From assembly GCF_000403455.2 (NCBI RefSeq), contig NZ_KE159781.1, positions 205,271-269,270 on the forward strand: DNA of 64,000 nucleotides, written 5' to 3'. A model generated the notes under the pieces. The model made no database searches and had not been told where the DNA came from. It saw only the letters and a program-made list of their open reading frames with translations. The stretch is from Dorea sp. 5-2 (GTDB lineage Bacteria > Bacillota > Clostridia > Lachnospirales > Lachnospiraceae). The position numbers were made by a program, and so were the translations under genes. How positions within the stretch are numbered: position 1 is the stretch's first letter; each line of letters starts with the position of its first letter. Shown in pieces: positions 46,550 to 55,217 of the stretch.

Positions 46550-47680
46550 ATGGAAGTAGGGGGAAAAATTAAGAGAAAATCATGGAAAATACTGGTATTA
46601 ACACTGTGTCTATTCCTCTGTACGGCTTGGCTTTTGGACGGAACCGAAGCAATTTCCTGTAAGGCAGAAGAGGCAGGGGATCCATTGGATCCCGGGGATA
46701 CAGAAGTATCAGAGGAAGAGGCAGAGCCGAAGTGGGAAGGCGACAGGATCTACTGTGCCGCTTTCGGCGACAGCATTGCCAAAGGATACGCAGGAAAAGG
46801 GCAGGAGGATCTAAGAAGTTACACACAATTGCTTGCAGATCAGGTGACCGCGGAAGTAAGGATCCCGGCGGAGTGCGAGAAATTCGCAAAGAACGGCAGA
46901 GATTCTTCACAGCTGAATGCAGAGATCCTGAGTACGGAAGAAGCGATCGCGGCGCTTGAGCGTGCGGACATCATCACCCTGACCATAGGAGCCAATGACT
47001 TGATGCAGGAATTCAAGAAAGCGGCGCAGGAGGTGCTTGGCACAGAACGAAGGTTTCTAAGTGTCTATGACGCATTCGACGCACTGCAGGAGGGAGTCGA
47101 AGGGAATCCCCTGCTGCTCATGAAGATCCTGGATGTGCTGAACAACTGGGATTATGAGGTGTTCGAGGAGCAGTGGCTTCTTGCAATGGAGACTATTGCG
47201 GAGCATAGAAAGGATACGGCACAGTTTGTCGTCACCAATCTCTATAATCCGGTCAGCCAGTTTGAATTGCCGGAATCTATGAACGGCATCGTAGAGGACA
47301 TCATCCGGAATATGAACCAGATCATGTACGATCATGCCAAAGAGTATGATTACCGGATCGTCGATCTGTTTGATTCAGAGATCTGTGAGCATACGCAGGA
47401 AGACGGGCTTCATCCGGATCAGGAAGGACAGAAACTGATCGCGAAACTGGCGGCAGAGAAGATCGATACCGGTATATTTAAAGGAGAACCGGAGAAGATC
47501 ATCAGGGAAGAGCCGCGTCCGAAGAAGGCAGAACGGCGCAGATACAGTGTGTGGACGGTCTTAGGCCCGCTGCCGTGGATCGGGCTGGCTGTAGCTGCGG
47601 GGACGGGGGTTATGGTTTCTGTATGGTTTCTTAGAAGAAAGAACAGGAAACCCTTTGTACCGAAAAAGGAACAAAAATAG
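46550..47680 (+). CDS. Membrane-anchored SGNH/GDSL hydrolase
   Basis: A 376-residue exported esterase-like protein. A signal anchor (ILVLTLCLFLCTAWLLDG) is followed by an acidic linker, then the SGNH blocks: FGDSIAKGYAG (Ser nucleophile), a block-II Gly near RDSSQL, TIGANDL (Asn), and DGLHPD (Asp-His). A C-terminal helix (WIGLAVAAGTGVMVSVWFL) with a basic tail anchors it. It should act on acyl groups of lipids or wall polysaccharides outside the cell. ATG 46550 follows AAGAAGGG; GTG 46544 is also in frame. Confidence 0.88.
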   Translation: MEVGGKIKRKSWKILVLTLCLFLCTAWLLDGTEAISCKAEEAGDPLDPGDTEVSEEEAEPKWEGDRIYCAAFGDSIAKGYAGKGQEDLRSYTQLLADQVTAEVRIPAECEKFAKNGRDSSQLNAEILSTEEAIAALERADIITLTIGANDLMQEFKKAAQEVLGTERRFLSVYDAFDALQEGVEGNPLLLMKILDVLNNWDYEVFEEQWLLAMETIAEHRKDTAQFVVTNLYNPVSQFELPESMNGIVEDIIRNMNQIMYDHAKEYDYRIVDLFDSEICEHTQEDGLHPDQEGQKLIAKLAAEKIDTGIFKGEPEKIIREEPRPKKAERRRYSVWTVLGPLPWIGLAVAAGTGVMVSVWFLRRKNRKPFVPKKEQK

Positions 47681-47693
47681 GGATAAGAATGAC

Positions 47694-47722
47694 TAGACTT
47701 TTAACAATGTGTGGACTATAAT
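47694..47722 (+). promoter_or_regulatory. nifJ promoter
   Basis: TAGACT, 17-bp spacer, TATAAT (47717-47722). It lies 55 bp before the nifJ start. Confidence 0.55.
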
Positions 47723-47777
47723 AAACACATACGTCAAATTAACATAATTTGCATAATTATAAGGAGGAACAACGACA

Positions 47778-50700
47778 ATGGCAAGAAAAATGAAGACCAT
47801 GGATGGTAATCAGGCGGCGGCTCATGCATCATATGCATATACAGAAGTTGCAGCCATTTACCCGATCACACCGTCATCTGTTATGCCGGAGCATGTGGAT
47901 GAATGGGCAACTGAAGGCAGGAAGAATATCTTTGGACAGACTGTCCAGGTAACAGAGATGCAGTCAGAGGCAGGAGCAGCGGGAGCAGTACACGGTTCCC
48001 TGGCAGCGGGCGCTTTGACGACCACATTTACGGCATCTCAGGGCTTACTGCTGATGATTCCTAACTTATATAAAGTAGCAGGCGAGCAGCTTCCGGGTGT
48101 ATTCCACGTATCCGCGCGTGCGCTTGCCAGCCATGCATTGTCAATCTTTGGAGATCATTCTGATGTATACGCGTGCAGACAGACAGGCGCTGCTATGCTC
48201 TGTGAGTCAAGCGTACAGGAGGTTATGGATCTGACGCCGGTTGCACACTGTGCGGCTCTTAAAGGGAAACTTCCATTTATCAACTTCTTTGATGGATTCC
48301 GTACCTCCCATGAGATTCAGAAGATCGAGACATGGGATTATGAAGATCTGAAAGAATTAGTAGATATGGATGCCATTGATGCATTCAGAAACCACGCACT
48401 GAACCCGAATCATCCGTGCCAGAGAGGTTCCGCTCAGAATCCGGATATCTTCTTCCAGGCAAGAGAGGCATGTAACTCATACTACGACGCTATGCCGGCG
48501 ATCGTACAGGAGTACATGGACAAGGTTAACGCTAAGATCGGTACAGATTACAAGCTGTTTAACTACTATGGAGCAGCAGACGCCGAGAAGGTGATCGTTG
48601 CTATGGGTTCTGTCTGCGATACGATCGAGGAGACCATTGATTACCTGATGGCGGCAGGCGAGAAGGTCGGCGTCGTAAAGGTACGTCTTTACAGACCGTT
48701 CTGCGCGCAGGCATTGATCGACGCGATCCCGGACACTGTAAAATATATCAATGTTCTTGACAGGACAAAAGAGCCTGGAGCACAGGGAGAGCCATTATAT
48801 CTGGACGTTGTTTCAGCGCTTAAGGGTACGAAGTTCGATGCAGTTCCGATCCACTGCGGACGTTACGGACTTGGTTCCAAGGATACGACGCCTGCACAGA
48901 TCGTTGCAGTATTTAACAACGCTGACAAGGCAAGATTCACCATCGGTATCGAAGATGATGTGACCAATCTTTCTCTTGCTACAGGACCGGCTCTTGTTAC
49001 GACTCCGGAAGGAACCATCAACTGTAAGTTCTGGGGACTGGGAGCAGACGGTACGGTTGGAGCGAACAAGAACTCCATCAAGATCATCGGTGACAACACA
49101 GATATGTATGCACAGGCATACTTTGACTATGATTCCAAGAAGTCCGGCGGTGTGACCATGTCTCACTTACGTTTCGGTAAGAAGGCGATCAAGTCCACAT
49201 ACCTGATCCGTCAGGCGAACTTTGTTGCGTGCCACAATCCTTCTTATGTGGACAAGTACAACATGGTTCAGGAGCTGGTGGACGGCGGAACCTTCCTTCT
49301 GAACTGCCCATGGGATATGGAAGGCCTTGAGAAGCATCTTCCGGGACAGGTGAAGGCATATATCGCAGACCACAACATCAAGTTCTATACCATCGACGGT
49401 ATCAAGATCGGTAAGGAGATCGGACTTGGCGGACGTATCAACACCGTATTGCAGTCAGCATTCTTCAAGCTCGCTGCGATCATTCCGGAGGCAGAGGCGA
49501 TCGAGCTGATGAAGGCTGCCGCTAAGGCTACCTATGGAAGAAAAGGCGACAAGATCGTACAGATGAACTACGACGCTATTGATGCCGGCGCGAAGCAGGT
49601 AGTAGAAGTAGCAGTACCGGAGTCCTGGAAATCTTGTGAAGATGAAGGATTATTCTCACCAGAGGTTAAGGGCGGAAGAGACGACGTTGTTGCTTTCGTT
49701 AAGAATGTACAGACCAAGGTGAATGCACAGGAAGGTAATTCACTTCCGGTATCTGCATTCAATGATTATGTAGACGGTTCCACGCCATCCGGTTCTTCCG
49801 CATATGAGAAGCGTGGTATCGCAGTAGATATCCCGGTATGGGTACCGGAGAATTGTATCCAGTGTAACCGTTGTGCGTATGTATGTCCGCACGCTGTTAT
49901 CCGTCCGATCGCTCTGACAGAAGACGAGCTGTCTAAGGCTCCGGAAGGGACCAAGGCGATTGATATGATCGGTATGCCAGGTATGAAGTTCACCATGTCC
50001 GTATCAGCTCTTGACTGTACAGGATGCGGTTCTTGTGCGAATGTATGTCCGGGCAAGAAGGGCGAGAAGGCTCTCGTTATGAAGAACATGGAAGAGAACA
50101 TCGGCTCCCAGCAGTTGTTTGACTTTGGAAGAGAGATTCCGGTTAAGCCAGAGGTCGTTGCGAAGTTCAAACCAGAGACGGTTAAGGGAAGCCAGTTCAA
50201 GCAGCCATTGCTTGAGTTCTCAGGCGCTTGTGCAGGATGCGGCGAGACACCATATGCGAAGCTGATCACACAGCTGTTCGGTGACAGAATGTATATTGCC
50301 AATGCAACAGGATGTTCTTCTATCTGGGGTAACTCCTCACCGTCCACACCTTACACCGTAACTCCGGAAGGAAAGGGACCGGCTTGGTCAAACTCTCTGT
50401 TTGAGGATAACGCTGAGTTCGGATACGGTATGCTGTTGGCTCAGAAGGCGATCAGAAAGAGATTAAAAGCTCAGGTTGAAGAGATCGCAGGCTTTGATAA
50501 AGCTTCCGAGGAAGTGAAGGCGGCTTGTAAGGAATATCTTGATACCTTTAACTGCGGTATTACCAACGGCGACGCTGCAGATAAGCTGGTTGCATTATTA
50601 GAAGGATGCGATTGCGATACATGCAAGGACGTTGTTAAGAATAAAGATTTCCTCGCTAAGAAGTCCCAGTGGGTATTCGGAGGCGACGGATGGGCTTACG

Positions 50701-51311
50701 ATATCGGATTCGGCGGCGTTGACCATGTACTGGCAAGCGGCGAAGACATCAACGTAATGGTATTCGATACAGAGGTTTACTCCAACACAGGCGGACAGTC
50801 CTCTAAGGCGACCAAGACCGGCGCTACCGCACAGTTCGCGGCAGGCGGTAAGGAGACCAAGAAGAAAGACCTTGCGGGCATTGCAATGAGCTATGGCTAT
50901 GTATATGTGGCTCAGATCGCTATGGGCGCTGACTTCAACCAGACAGTTAAGGCGATCGCTGAGGCTGAGGCTTATCCGGGACCGTCACTGATCATTGCTT
51001 ACGCTCCATGTATCAACCATGGTATCAAGAAGGGTATGAGCAAGGCTCAGACAGAGGAAGAGTTAGCGGTTAAGTGCGGATACTGGAATAACTTCCGGTT
51101 CAATCCGGCTGCAGAGGGCGCGAAGTTCACGCTTGACAGCAAGGAGCCTGCAGGAGATTATCAGGAATTCCTTGACGGCGAGGTTCGTTACAACGCACTT
51201 AAGAGAGCGAATCCGGAGAAGGCAGCGAAGCTCTTCGCTAAGAACGAGGAAGAGGCTATGGAGAGATATGCATATCTCAAGAAGCTGGTTACTCTGTACG
51301 GAGAAGACTAA
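47778..51311 (+). CDS. nifJ: Pyruvate:ferredoxin (flavodoxin) oxidoreductase
   Basis: A single-chain 1177-residue PFOR that oxidises pyruvate and CoA to acetyl-CoA, CO2 and reduced ferredoxin. Domains in order: pyrimidine-binding core (AYTEVAAIYPITPSSVM), transketolase-like domain II, the gamma domain (GRYGLGSKDTTPAQ), two [4Fe-4S] ferredoxin sites (CIQCNRCAYVCP and CTGCGSCANVCP), and the C-terminal TPP domain (SGACAGCGETPYAK; GDGWAYDIGFGG; DTEVYSNTGGQSSK). Codon bias is strong. GGAGGAAC precedes the ATG. It provides the low-potential electrons a Sec-dependent or ATP-driven reductase would need. Confidence 0.97.
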   Translation: MARKMKTMDGNQAAAHASYAYTEVAAIYPITPSSVMPEHVDEWATEGRKNIFGQTVQVTEMQSEAGAAGAVHGSLAAGALTTTFTASQGLLLMIPNLYKVAGEQLPGVFHVSARALASHALSIFGDHSDVYACRQTGAAMLCESSVQEVMDLTPVAHCAALKGKLPFINFFDGFRTSHEIQKIETWDYEDLKELVDMDAIDAFRNHALNPNHPCQRGSAQNPDIFFQAREACNSYYDAMPAIVQEYMDKVNAKIGTDYKLFNYYGAADAEKVIVAMGSVCDTIEETIDYLMAAGEKVGVVKVRLYRPFCAQALIDAIPDTVKYINVLDRTKEPGAQGEPLYLDVVSALKGTKFDAVPIHCGRYGLGSKDTTPAQIVAVFNNADKARFTIGIEDDVTNLSLATGPALVTTPEGTINCKFWGLGADGTVGANKNSIKIIGDNTDMYAQAYFDYDSKKSGGVTMSHLRFGKKAIKSTYLIRQANFVACHNPSYVDKYNMVQELVDGGTFLLNCPWDMEGLEKHLPGQVKAYIADHNIKFYTIDGIKIGKEIGLGGRINTVLQSAFFKLAAIIPEAEAIELMKAAAKATYGRKGDKIVQMNYDAIDAGAKQVVEVAVPESWKSCEDEGLFSPEVKGGRDDVVAFVKNVQTKVNAQEGNSLPVSAFNDYVDGSTPSGSSAYEKRGIAVDIPVWVPENCIQCNRCAYVCPHAVIRPIALTEDELSKAPEGTKAIDMIGMPGMKFTMSVSALDCTGCGSCANVCPGKKGEKALVMKNMEENIGSQQLFDFGREIPVKPEVVAKFKPETVKGSQFKQPLLEFSGACAGCGETPYAKLITQLFGDRMYIANATGCSSIWGNSSPSTPYTVTPEGKGPAWSNSLFEDNAEFGYGMLLAQKAIRKRLKAQVEEIAGFDKASEEVKAACKEYLDTFNCGITNGDAADKLVALLEGCDCDTCKDVVKNKDFLAKKSQWVFGGDGWAYDIGFGGVDHVLASGEDINVMVFDTEVYSNTGGQSSKATKTGATAQFAAGGKETKKKDLAGIAMSYGYVYVAQIAMGADFNQTVKAIAEAEAYPGPSLIIAYAPCINHGIKKGMSKAQTEEELAVKCGYWNNFRFNPAAEGAKFTLDSKEPAGDYQEFLDGEVRYNALKRANPEKAAKLFAKNEEEAMERYAYLKKLVTLYGED

Positions 51312-51329
51312 GATATATTAAGATAAATA

Positions 51330-51369
51330 AAATCCTGCGCCGAGTATTAGTCGGCGCAGGATTTTTTTT
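51330..51369. terminator. Bidirectional terminator between nifJ and the binding-protein gene
   Basis: AAATCCTGCGCCGA pairs perfectly with TCGGCGCAGGATTT, then a run of T. The minus-strand gene ends at its edge, so it can serve both. Confidence 0.92.
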
Positions 51370-51370
51370 A

Positions 51371-52645
51371 TTAGTTGCTGGTTCTCTCGTCTAAGTTCTC
51401 GTTCAGATAAGGCGTTGCGGTGTCGGAGATGTCTACCGCGTCCTCGTCAGAGATGCCGTCGATCTCCTTGGAGATCTCATACCAGTCCTCAAAGGTGGTG
51501 CCAAGAGGCATGATCGGGTCAACCACGTCTTTGATATACGTCTGGAAATCTTCGATCTCTGCCGCTTCCAGTACTTCTGAAGAGATCAGGGTATTCCTGT
51601 CATTGATAAGCGGGATCTCTTCCTCCGGAATCTGTGAATATTGGGTGTAATACTCAAGGAAACTGTCAACATTAGGATCTGAGAATTTCCATGTAAGCGT
51701 ACGTCCTTCTGATACCGTCTTCATATAGATCGTACGGAGCGCAACGTACGGATCAACATCAAAACCGTCGGCGAACATCATAGCAGCGTTGTATGGATGT
51801 TCATACATGTATTTGATGGCAAGACTGTGAGCGAAGATAAGACGCCTTGCAAGTTCAGGACAATTTTTGGAAAAATCGGTGTTCATGGCATATACACAGC
51901 AGAGTCCCCAATCATCATATTCCGAATCAGATGAGATGTCAGGCGCCGCCCAGTCGATCGCCATGATATGGCCGAAGCCTTCGAATTCCGCGATGGAAGC
52001 GTAAGGGTCACAGCAGGAGAAAGCGTCGATCTGCTCGGCTTTCAGAGCGAACATCGCGTCCTGTTGTCCCATATCAACGATCTCATAATCTTCAGGGTTG
52101 GAACTCATTCCGATTTCCTGTTCCCATGTCAGGATCGTAGGATCGATATCAGGAGTTGCGGTGATGGAAAGAGTCTTCCCTTTCAGGTCTTCCGCTGTCT
52201 TGATCTCGTTGCTTGCGACCAGGTACATGGAGCCTCCCATGTGGTTCGCGGCGGCGATAAAGAACGGAGCGCCCTGATTGACGGCGCGTACAGCTCCTGT
52301 AACGCCTGTGTAGCCTACGTCCATGGCGCCGCTTGTAAGCGCTTTCAGAGTCTCGCTGGATTTGGTGACATTCACCTTCAGTCCGAGCGCTTCATAGATG
52401 CCTGCCTTGTCTCCGATGATAGAGCCTACCATGTGGTCACAGTTAAAGTAACCCATTTCAATCGTATAGTTCTTTTCTTCTTCTGACAGTTCCCCAAATT
52501 CAAAATCTTTTACTGCTTCTTCCGGATCATAGTCTGTGTTCTCAACATCTACGGCAGCTGTTTCCTGGCTGCTGTCATGACATCCGGTGAAAAGAGAAAC
52601 TGACATAGCTGCCGTAAGAAGAGCAGCGATCGCACGTCTTTTCAT
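51371..52645 (-). CDS. NMT1/SsuA-like ABC substrate-binding lipoprotein with Cys pairs
   Basis: A 424-residue lipoprotein: signal peptide with FTGC (Cys22), then a periplasmic-binding type II fold like SsuA/TauA/THI5 (MGYFNCDHMVGSIIGDKAGIY; TSGAMDVGYTGVTGAVRAV; LKGKTLSITATPDID). It has more cysteines than this fold normally has: Cys69 in NCDH at the usual ligand position, Cys211-Cys212 and Cys249-Cys250. That suggests a thiophilic ligand such as a metal or organometal. It is on the same strand as, and upstream of nothing but downstream of, the Sec-permease gene, with a 153-bp gap. A true Sec codon is not seen here. It likely delivers to the permease. Confidence 0.82.
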   Translation of the reverse strand: MKRRAIAALLTAAMSVSLFTGCHDSSQETAAVDVENTDYDPEEAVKDFEFGELSEEEKNYTIEMGYFNCDHMVGSIIGDKAGIYEALGLKVNVTKSSETLKALTSGAMDVGYTGVTGAVRAVNQGAPFFIAAANHMGGSMYLVASNEIKTAEDLKGKTLSITATPDIDPTILTWEQEIGMSSNPEDYEIVDMGQQDAMFALKAEQIDAFSCCDPYASIAEFEGFGHIMAIDWAAPDISSDSEYDDWGLCCVYAMNTDFSKNCPELARRLIFAHSLAIKYMYEHPYNAAMMFADGFDVDPYVALRTIYMKTVSEGRTLTWKFSDPNVDSFLEYYTQYSQIPEEEIPLINDRNTLISSEVLEAAEIEDFQTYIKDVVDPIMPLGTTFEDWYEISKEIDGISDEDAVDISDTATPYLNENLDERTSN

Positions 52646-52798
52646 ACTTCTTTTCCTCTCTTTCTCTGTTTCCCGATAGTTCGATTAAATATTTTGGAAA
52701 TATTAAAAAATATTAATAATTTATCCAAAGTCATCATAGCAAAATAGAAATAAAATGGAAAGAGATGGGGCAATCTGGTGGACATGCCCTTCTGCCGT

Positions 52799-53623
52799 TT
52801 ATTTTTCTTTCCATTTTAATAAGATCTTTTCGCACAATACCATGACGGTATCAATGAGGAAACCGATGATCCCGGCGATCACCATATAGGCGATCACTTT
52901 TTCGGTCTGCATCTTTCCCTGTGCTTCCACCATACAGTAGCCGAATCCGGCACTGGTCGCGATGAATTCCGCTCATATGACCGACATCCATCCAAGGCCG
53001 ATGGCTAGCCTGACGCCGGTCAATACGCCGGGAAGCGAGCCGGGAAGGACGACATCCTTAATAATGTTCAGAGTGTTGGCGCCCATGGATCTCGCCGCAT
53101 TGTAAAAATCCTTGCTGATATCCTGTACGCCTGCGATGGTGTTCAGGATGATCGTGAAGATACCGCTGAACGCGATCAAGAAGACGGTAGGGCCGTCCCC
53201 GATGCCGAACCATACGATGGCAAGCGGCACCCACGCCATGATCGGAACCTGGCGCAGAGAGTTGATGAAGGGGGACATCGCCTGCAAGATGCCAGGAGAG
53301 TAGCCCATCATCATTCCAAGAGGGAAACCGATGATAAATGCGTACAGAGAACCAGTCAGTACGCGGCGCATAGTGATGCCTAAGTTTGTGAGTACGTATA
53401 GATCCGTGAAGGAATATCCCACCTCATACGCCACATCCTCCAGATAAGGAAAGAGGAAAGGTTTGTCTACAATGTGCGCAGTTATGTACCAAATGGTACA
53501 GATTATGATCAATGCAATAAACGCGCCGACATTATAATTTTTACCGCCGAATCCGCGCCAACGCCTTCTGTCAGAATTCCGCGTAGCAGTGATCATGCGG
53601 TTGACTTGTTTGTTTTCTTCCAA
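52799..53623 (-). CDS. ABC permease SaoP-like, candidate selenoprotein (in-frame TGA at 52973-52975)
   Basis: A 274-residue SsuC/TauC-type permease if TGA at codon 217 is read as Sec; otherwise it stops at 216. The EAA-type region reads PLGMMMGYSPG, then after TGA the frame continues AEFIATSAGFGYCMVEAQG and two more membrane segments, ending at TAA with no further stop, as in intact homologs. The conserved motif is GWMSVI-U-AEFIA, where SsuC-like permeases have an Ala-Ala-Glu type sequence. A hairpin fitting a bacterial SECIS lies 25 nt after the TGA. It starts with TTG, eight bases after AGGAGG. It probably works with the ATPase at 56019, because there is no ATPase on this strand. If the TGA is a simple nonsense mutation, the permease is dead. 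From memory it matches SaoP. Confidence 0.82.
52940..52951 (-). promoter_or_regulatory. Putative bacterial SECIS hairpin of the permease gene
   Basis: In the mRNA: GCCG-GAUU-CGGC, with outer CAG/CUG pairing across a small internal loop. The loop begins with G, 25 nt after the UGA, inside the 16-37 nt window known for such elements. Confidence 0.65.
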
Positions 53624-53766
53624 TCTTTCACCTCCTCAATTTCGATTTTATACAACAAATAATAACAAAATTGTAATAAATAAAACACATTTATTATGTA
53701 AAGAAATATTATAATTTGTTAATATTTAGATTTCTTATAAAGGGCGAAACAAAAGGAAAATATAGG

Positions 53767-53772
53767 TATAAT
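53767..53772 (+). promoter_or_regulatory. Likely -10 of the saoT-saoD operon
   Basis: TATAAT at 37 bases before the saoT start; the -35 (GCGAAA) is poor, which suggests activation by a regulator such as the response regulator or LysR protein of this locus. The 53624-53809 region is the divergent promoter for the permease as well. Confidence 0.45.
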
Positions 53773-53809
53773 CTTAGAAAACGAGAGCTTGGAATGGAGG
53801 AATCATACA

Positions 53810-54064
53810 GTGAAAAAGCCATGTATCGAATATATCAGCGCCTGCGCTTGATGCGAGGTGTTTGGCGACTTGGTTCAAGTCCTGGAAAAAGAATATGAAG
53901 GGAGAGTGAATGTGGCGATCTACCGCGCGGGAAAAGACTTTGATTATATCAAGAAGTACGGTGCGGTTACGAAGAGCATGCTGGTGATCAATGAGAGAAA
54001 GGCAGTTACGAAACTGACAAAGCCGGCAGTAAGAGCAGCATTTGAGGAGGCATTGAAGATATGA
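53810..54064 (+). CDS. Thioredoxin-like selenoprotein SaoT-like (in-frame TGA at 53849-53851)
   Basis: An 84-residue protein with TGA at codon 14. Translation with Sec reads VKKPCIEYISACAUCEVFGDL at the start: the active site is Cys12-Ala13-Sec14-Cys15, a CXUC variant of the thioredoxin CXXC. The rest has a thioredoxin-like beta-alpha-beta pattern (VNVAIYRAGKDFDYIKKYGAVTKSMLVINER). Start is GTG at 53810, nine bases after GGAGG. The overlapping ORF in another frame at 53716 is not real. A perfect 6-bp hairpin with a G-first loop lies 21 nt after the TGA. It overlaps the next gene start (ATGA). It may pass electrons to the transported metal compound or recycle another Sec protein. It matches what I recall as SaoT. 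Confidence 0.87.
53867..53881 (+). promoter_or_regulatory. Putative bacterial SECIS hairpin of saoT
   Basis: GACUUG-GUU-CAAGUC, a perfect 6-bp stem. The loop starts with G, 21 nt after UGA. Confidence 0.75.
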
Positions 54065-55197
54065 TAGGGGAATTCGGACAATTCTTATATAAGATTATCT
54101 TGTCCGCATGGTCTATGCTTAACAGTTCATCGCCGTGGATGATCTTTAGTTTTATCGTGGCGGGTGTCCTGCATGAATTTTTAAAACCTGAGAAAGTGCA
54201 AAAGACCGCGATCGGTTCCGGCAGGATCAGCGGTGTGTTCTGGACGACGGTTTCGGGTATGTTCATCCCGATCTGCAGCTGCGGGACGATACCGCTTGGG
54301 ATCAGTATGTATTACAGCGGGGCGTATCTAGGACCGACGCTGGCTTTTATGACCAGTACGCCGATGATCAATCCGCTGGCGGTGATCTTATCCTGGGGAC
54401 TTCTCGGCAAGGAGGTTACGATCATATATGTCATCACGGGATTCGTCGCTCCGATGCTGATCGGAATGGTGGCAAATAGATTCGCAGGAGAGGAGCTGCA
54501 TATCGGCGTGAATAAAAAAGTACGAGGCGGGGAGGATTCGGCGTTTTCTCTGGAGACAGACGAGGAAGACGGCGGGCCGGCGATGATCCAGCTTGAGTTC
54601 GAAGAGCCGACTTTTCAGGAAAAGCTGAGATCAGGCCTTCGCTGGTCCTTGACGGAGCTGAGCGTGACGATCAGTAAATATACGGTGTCGGGAATGTTGA
54701 TCGCGGGTCTTCTCTTTACCGTTGTTCCGCAGTCTTTTGTCCAGGATTACTTAGGACAGCCAGGGTTTATCTCGTTGTTTGGCATTACGGTCGTGGCGGG
54801 GCTTATGTATGTATGCGCGGTAGGGCATATTCCGTTTATTGCGGCGCTTGTCGCAAGCGGCGCTGCGCCGGGGGTAGCCATTACCTTCCTGATGGCGGGA
54901 GCGGGAACCAATATTCCTGAGCTTCTTACGATTTCCAAGGTGATCGGGAAACGTGCGATGCTTATGTATTTTACGATGGTAGTCGGTATCTCTAATATAG
55001 TCGGTTATATTACGAACAAGTTATTATTGCCGGGATTTACGCCGGTTTTGGATTTTGACAGGACGCATAATACGATCACGCAGGCGAACAAGATGATCCT
55101 GGTCATTCCGGATTGGGCGACGTGGATATGCAGTTCGATCTTAGTGTGTTATGCAGTCTATGCATTATACAAGATGCTGAGGCCTAAGTTCGCATAG
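54061..55197 (+). CDS. SaoE-like permease of the DUF318/ArsP/SO_0444 type
   Basis: A 378-residue membrane protein with about eight to ten hydrophobic segments in two halves. The first half has IPICSCGTIPLGISMYYSGA, with the Cys-Ser-Cys motif of the DUF318 permease family, which includes ArsP (exports trivalent organoarsenicals). The second half has AVGHIPFIAALVASGAAPG and FLMAGAGTNIPEL, the matching repeat with Asn-Ile-Pro. It overlaps saoT by four bases. Location at the cytoplasmic membrane and the ArsP relation fit export of thiol-reactive metal or organometal compounds. It is named SaoE in NCBIfam as I recall. Confidence 0.85.
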   Translation: MIGEFGQFLYKIILSAWSMLNSSSPWMIFSFIVAGVLHEFLKPEKVQKTAIGSGRISGVFWTTVSGMFIPICSCGTIPLGISMYYSGAYLGPTLAFMTSTPMINPLAVILSWGLLGKEVTIIYVITGFVAPMLIGMVANRFAGEELHIGVNKKVRGGEDSAFSLETDEEDGGPAMIQLEFEEPTFQEKLRSGLRWSLTELSVTISKYTVSGMLIAGLLFTVVPQSFVQDYLGQPGFISLFGITVVAGLMYVCAVGHIPFIAALVASGAAPGVAITFLMAGAGTNIPELLTISKVIGKRAMLMYFTMVVGISNIVGYITNKLLLPGFTPVLDFDRTHNTITQANKMILVIPDWATWICSSILVCYAVYALYKMLRPKFA

Positions 55198-55217
55198 TGT
55201 GGAAAAGAGCAGATAAT

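Noticed and set aside
53716..53898. 60-codon ORF overlapping the saoT start
   Set aside because: Wrong frame; it lacks a ribosome binding site and ends in the middle of the thioredoxin-like frame, which is explained by Sec reading.
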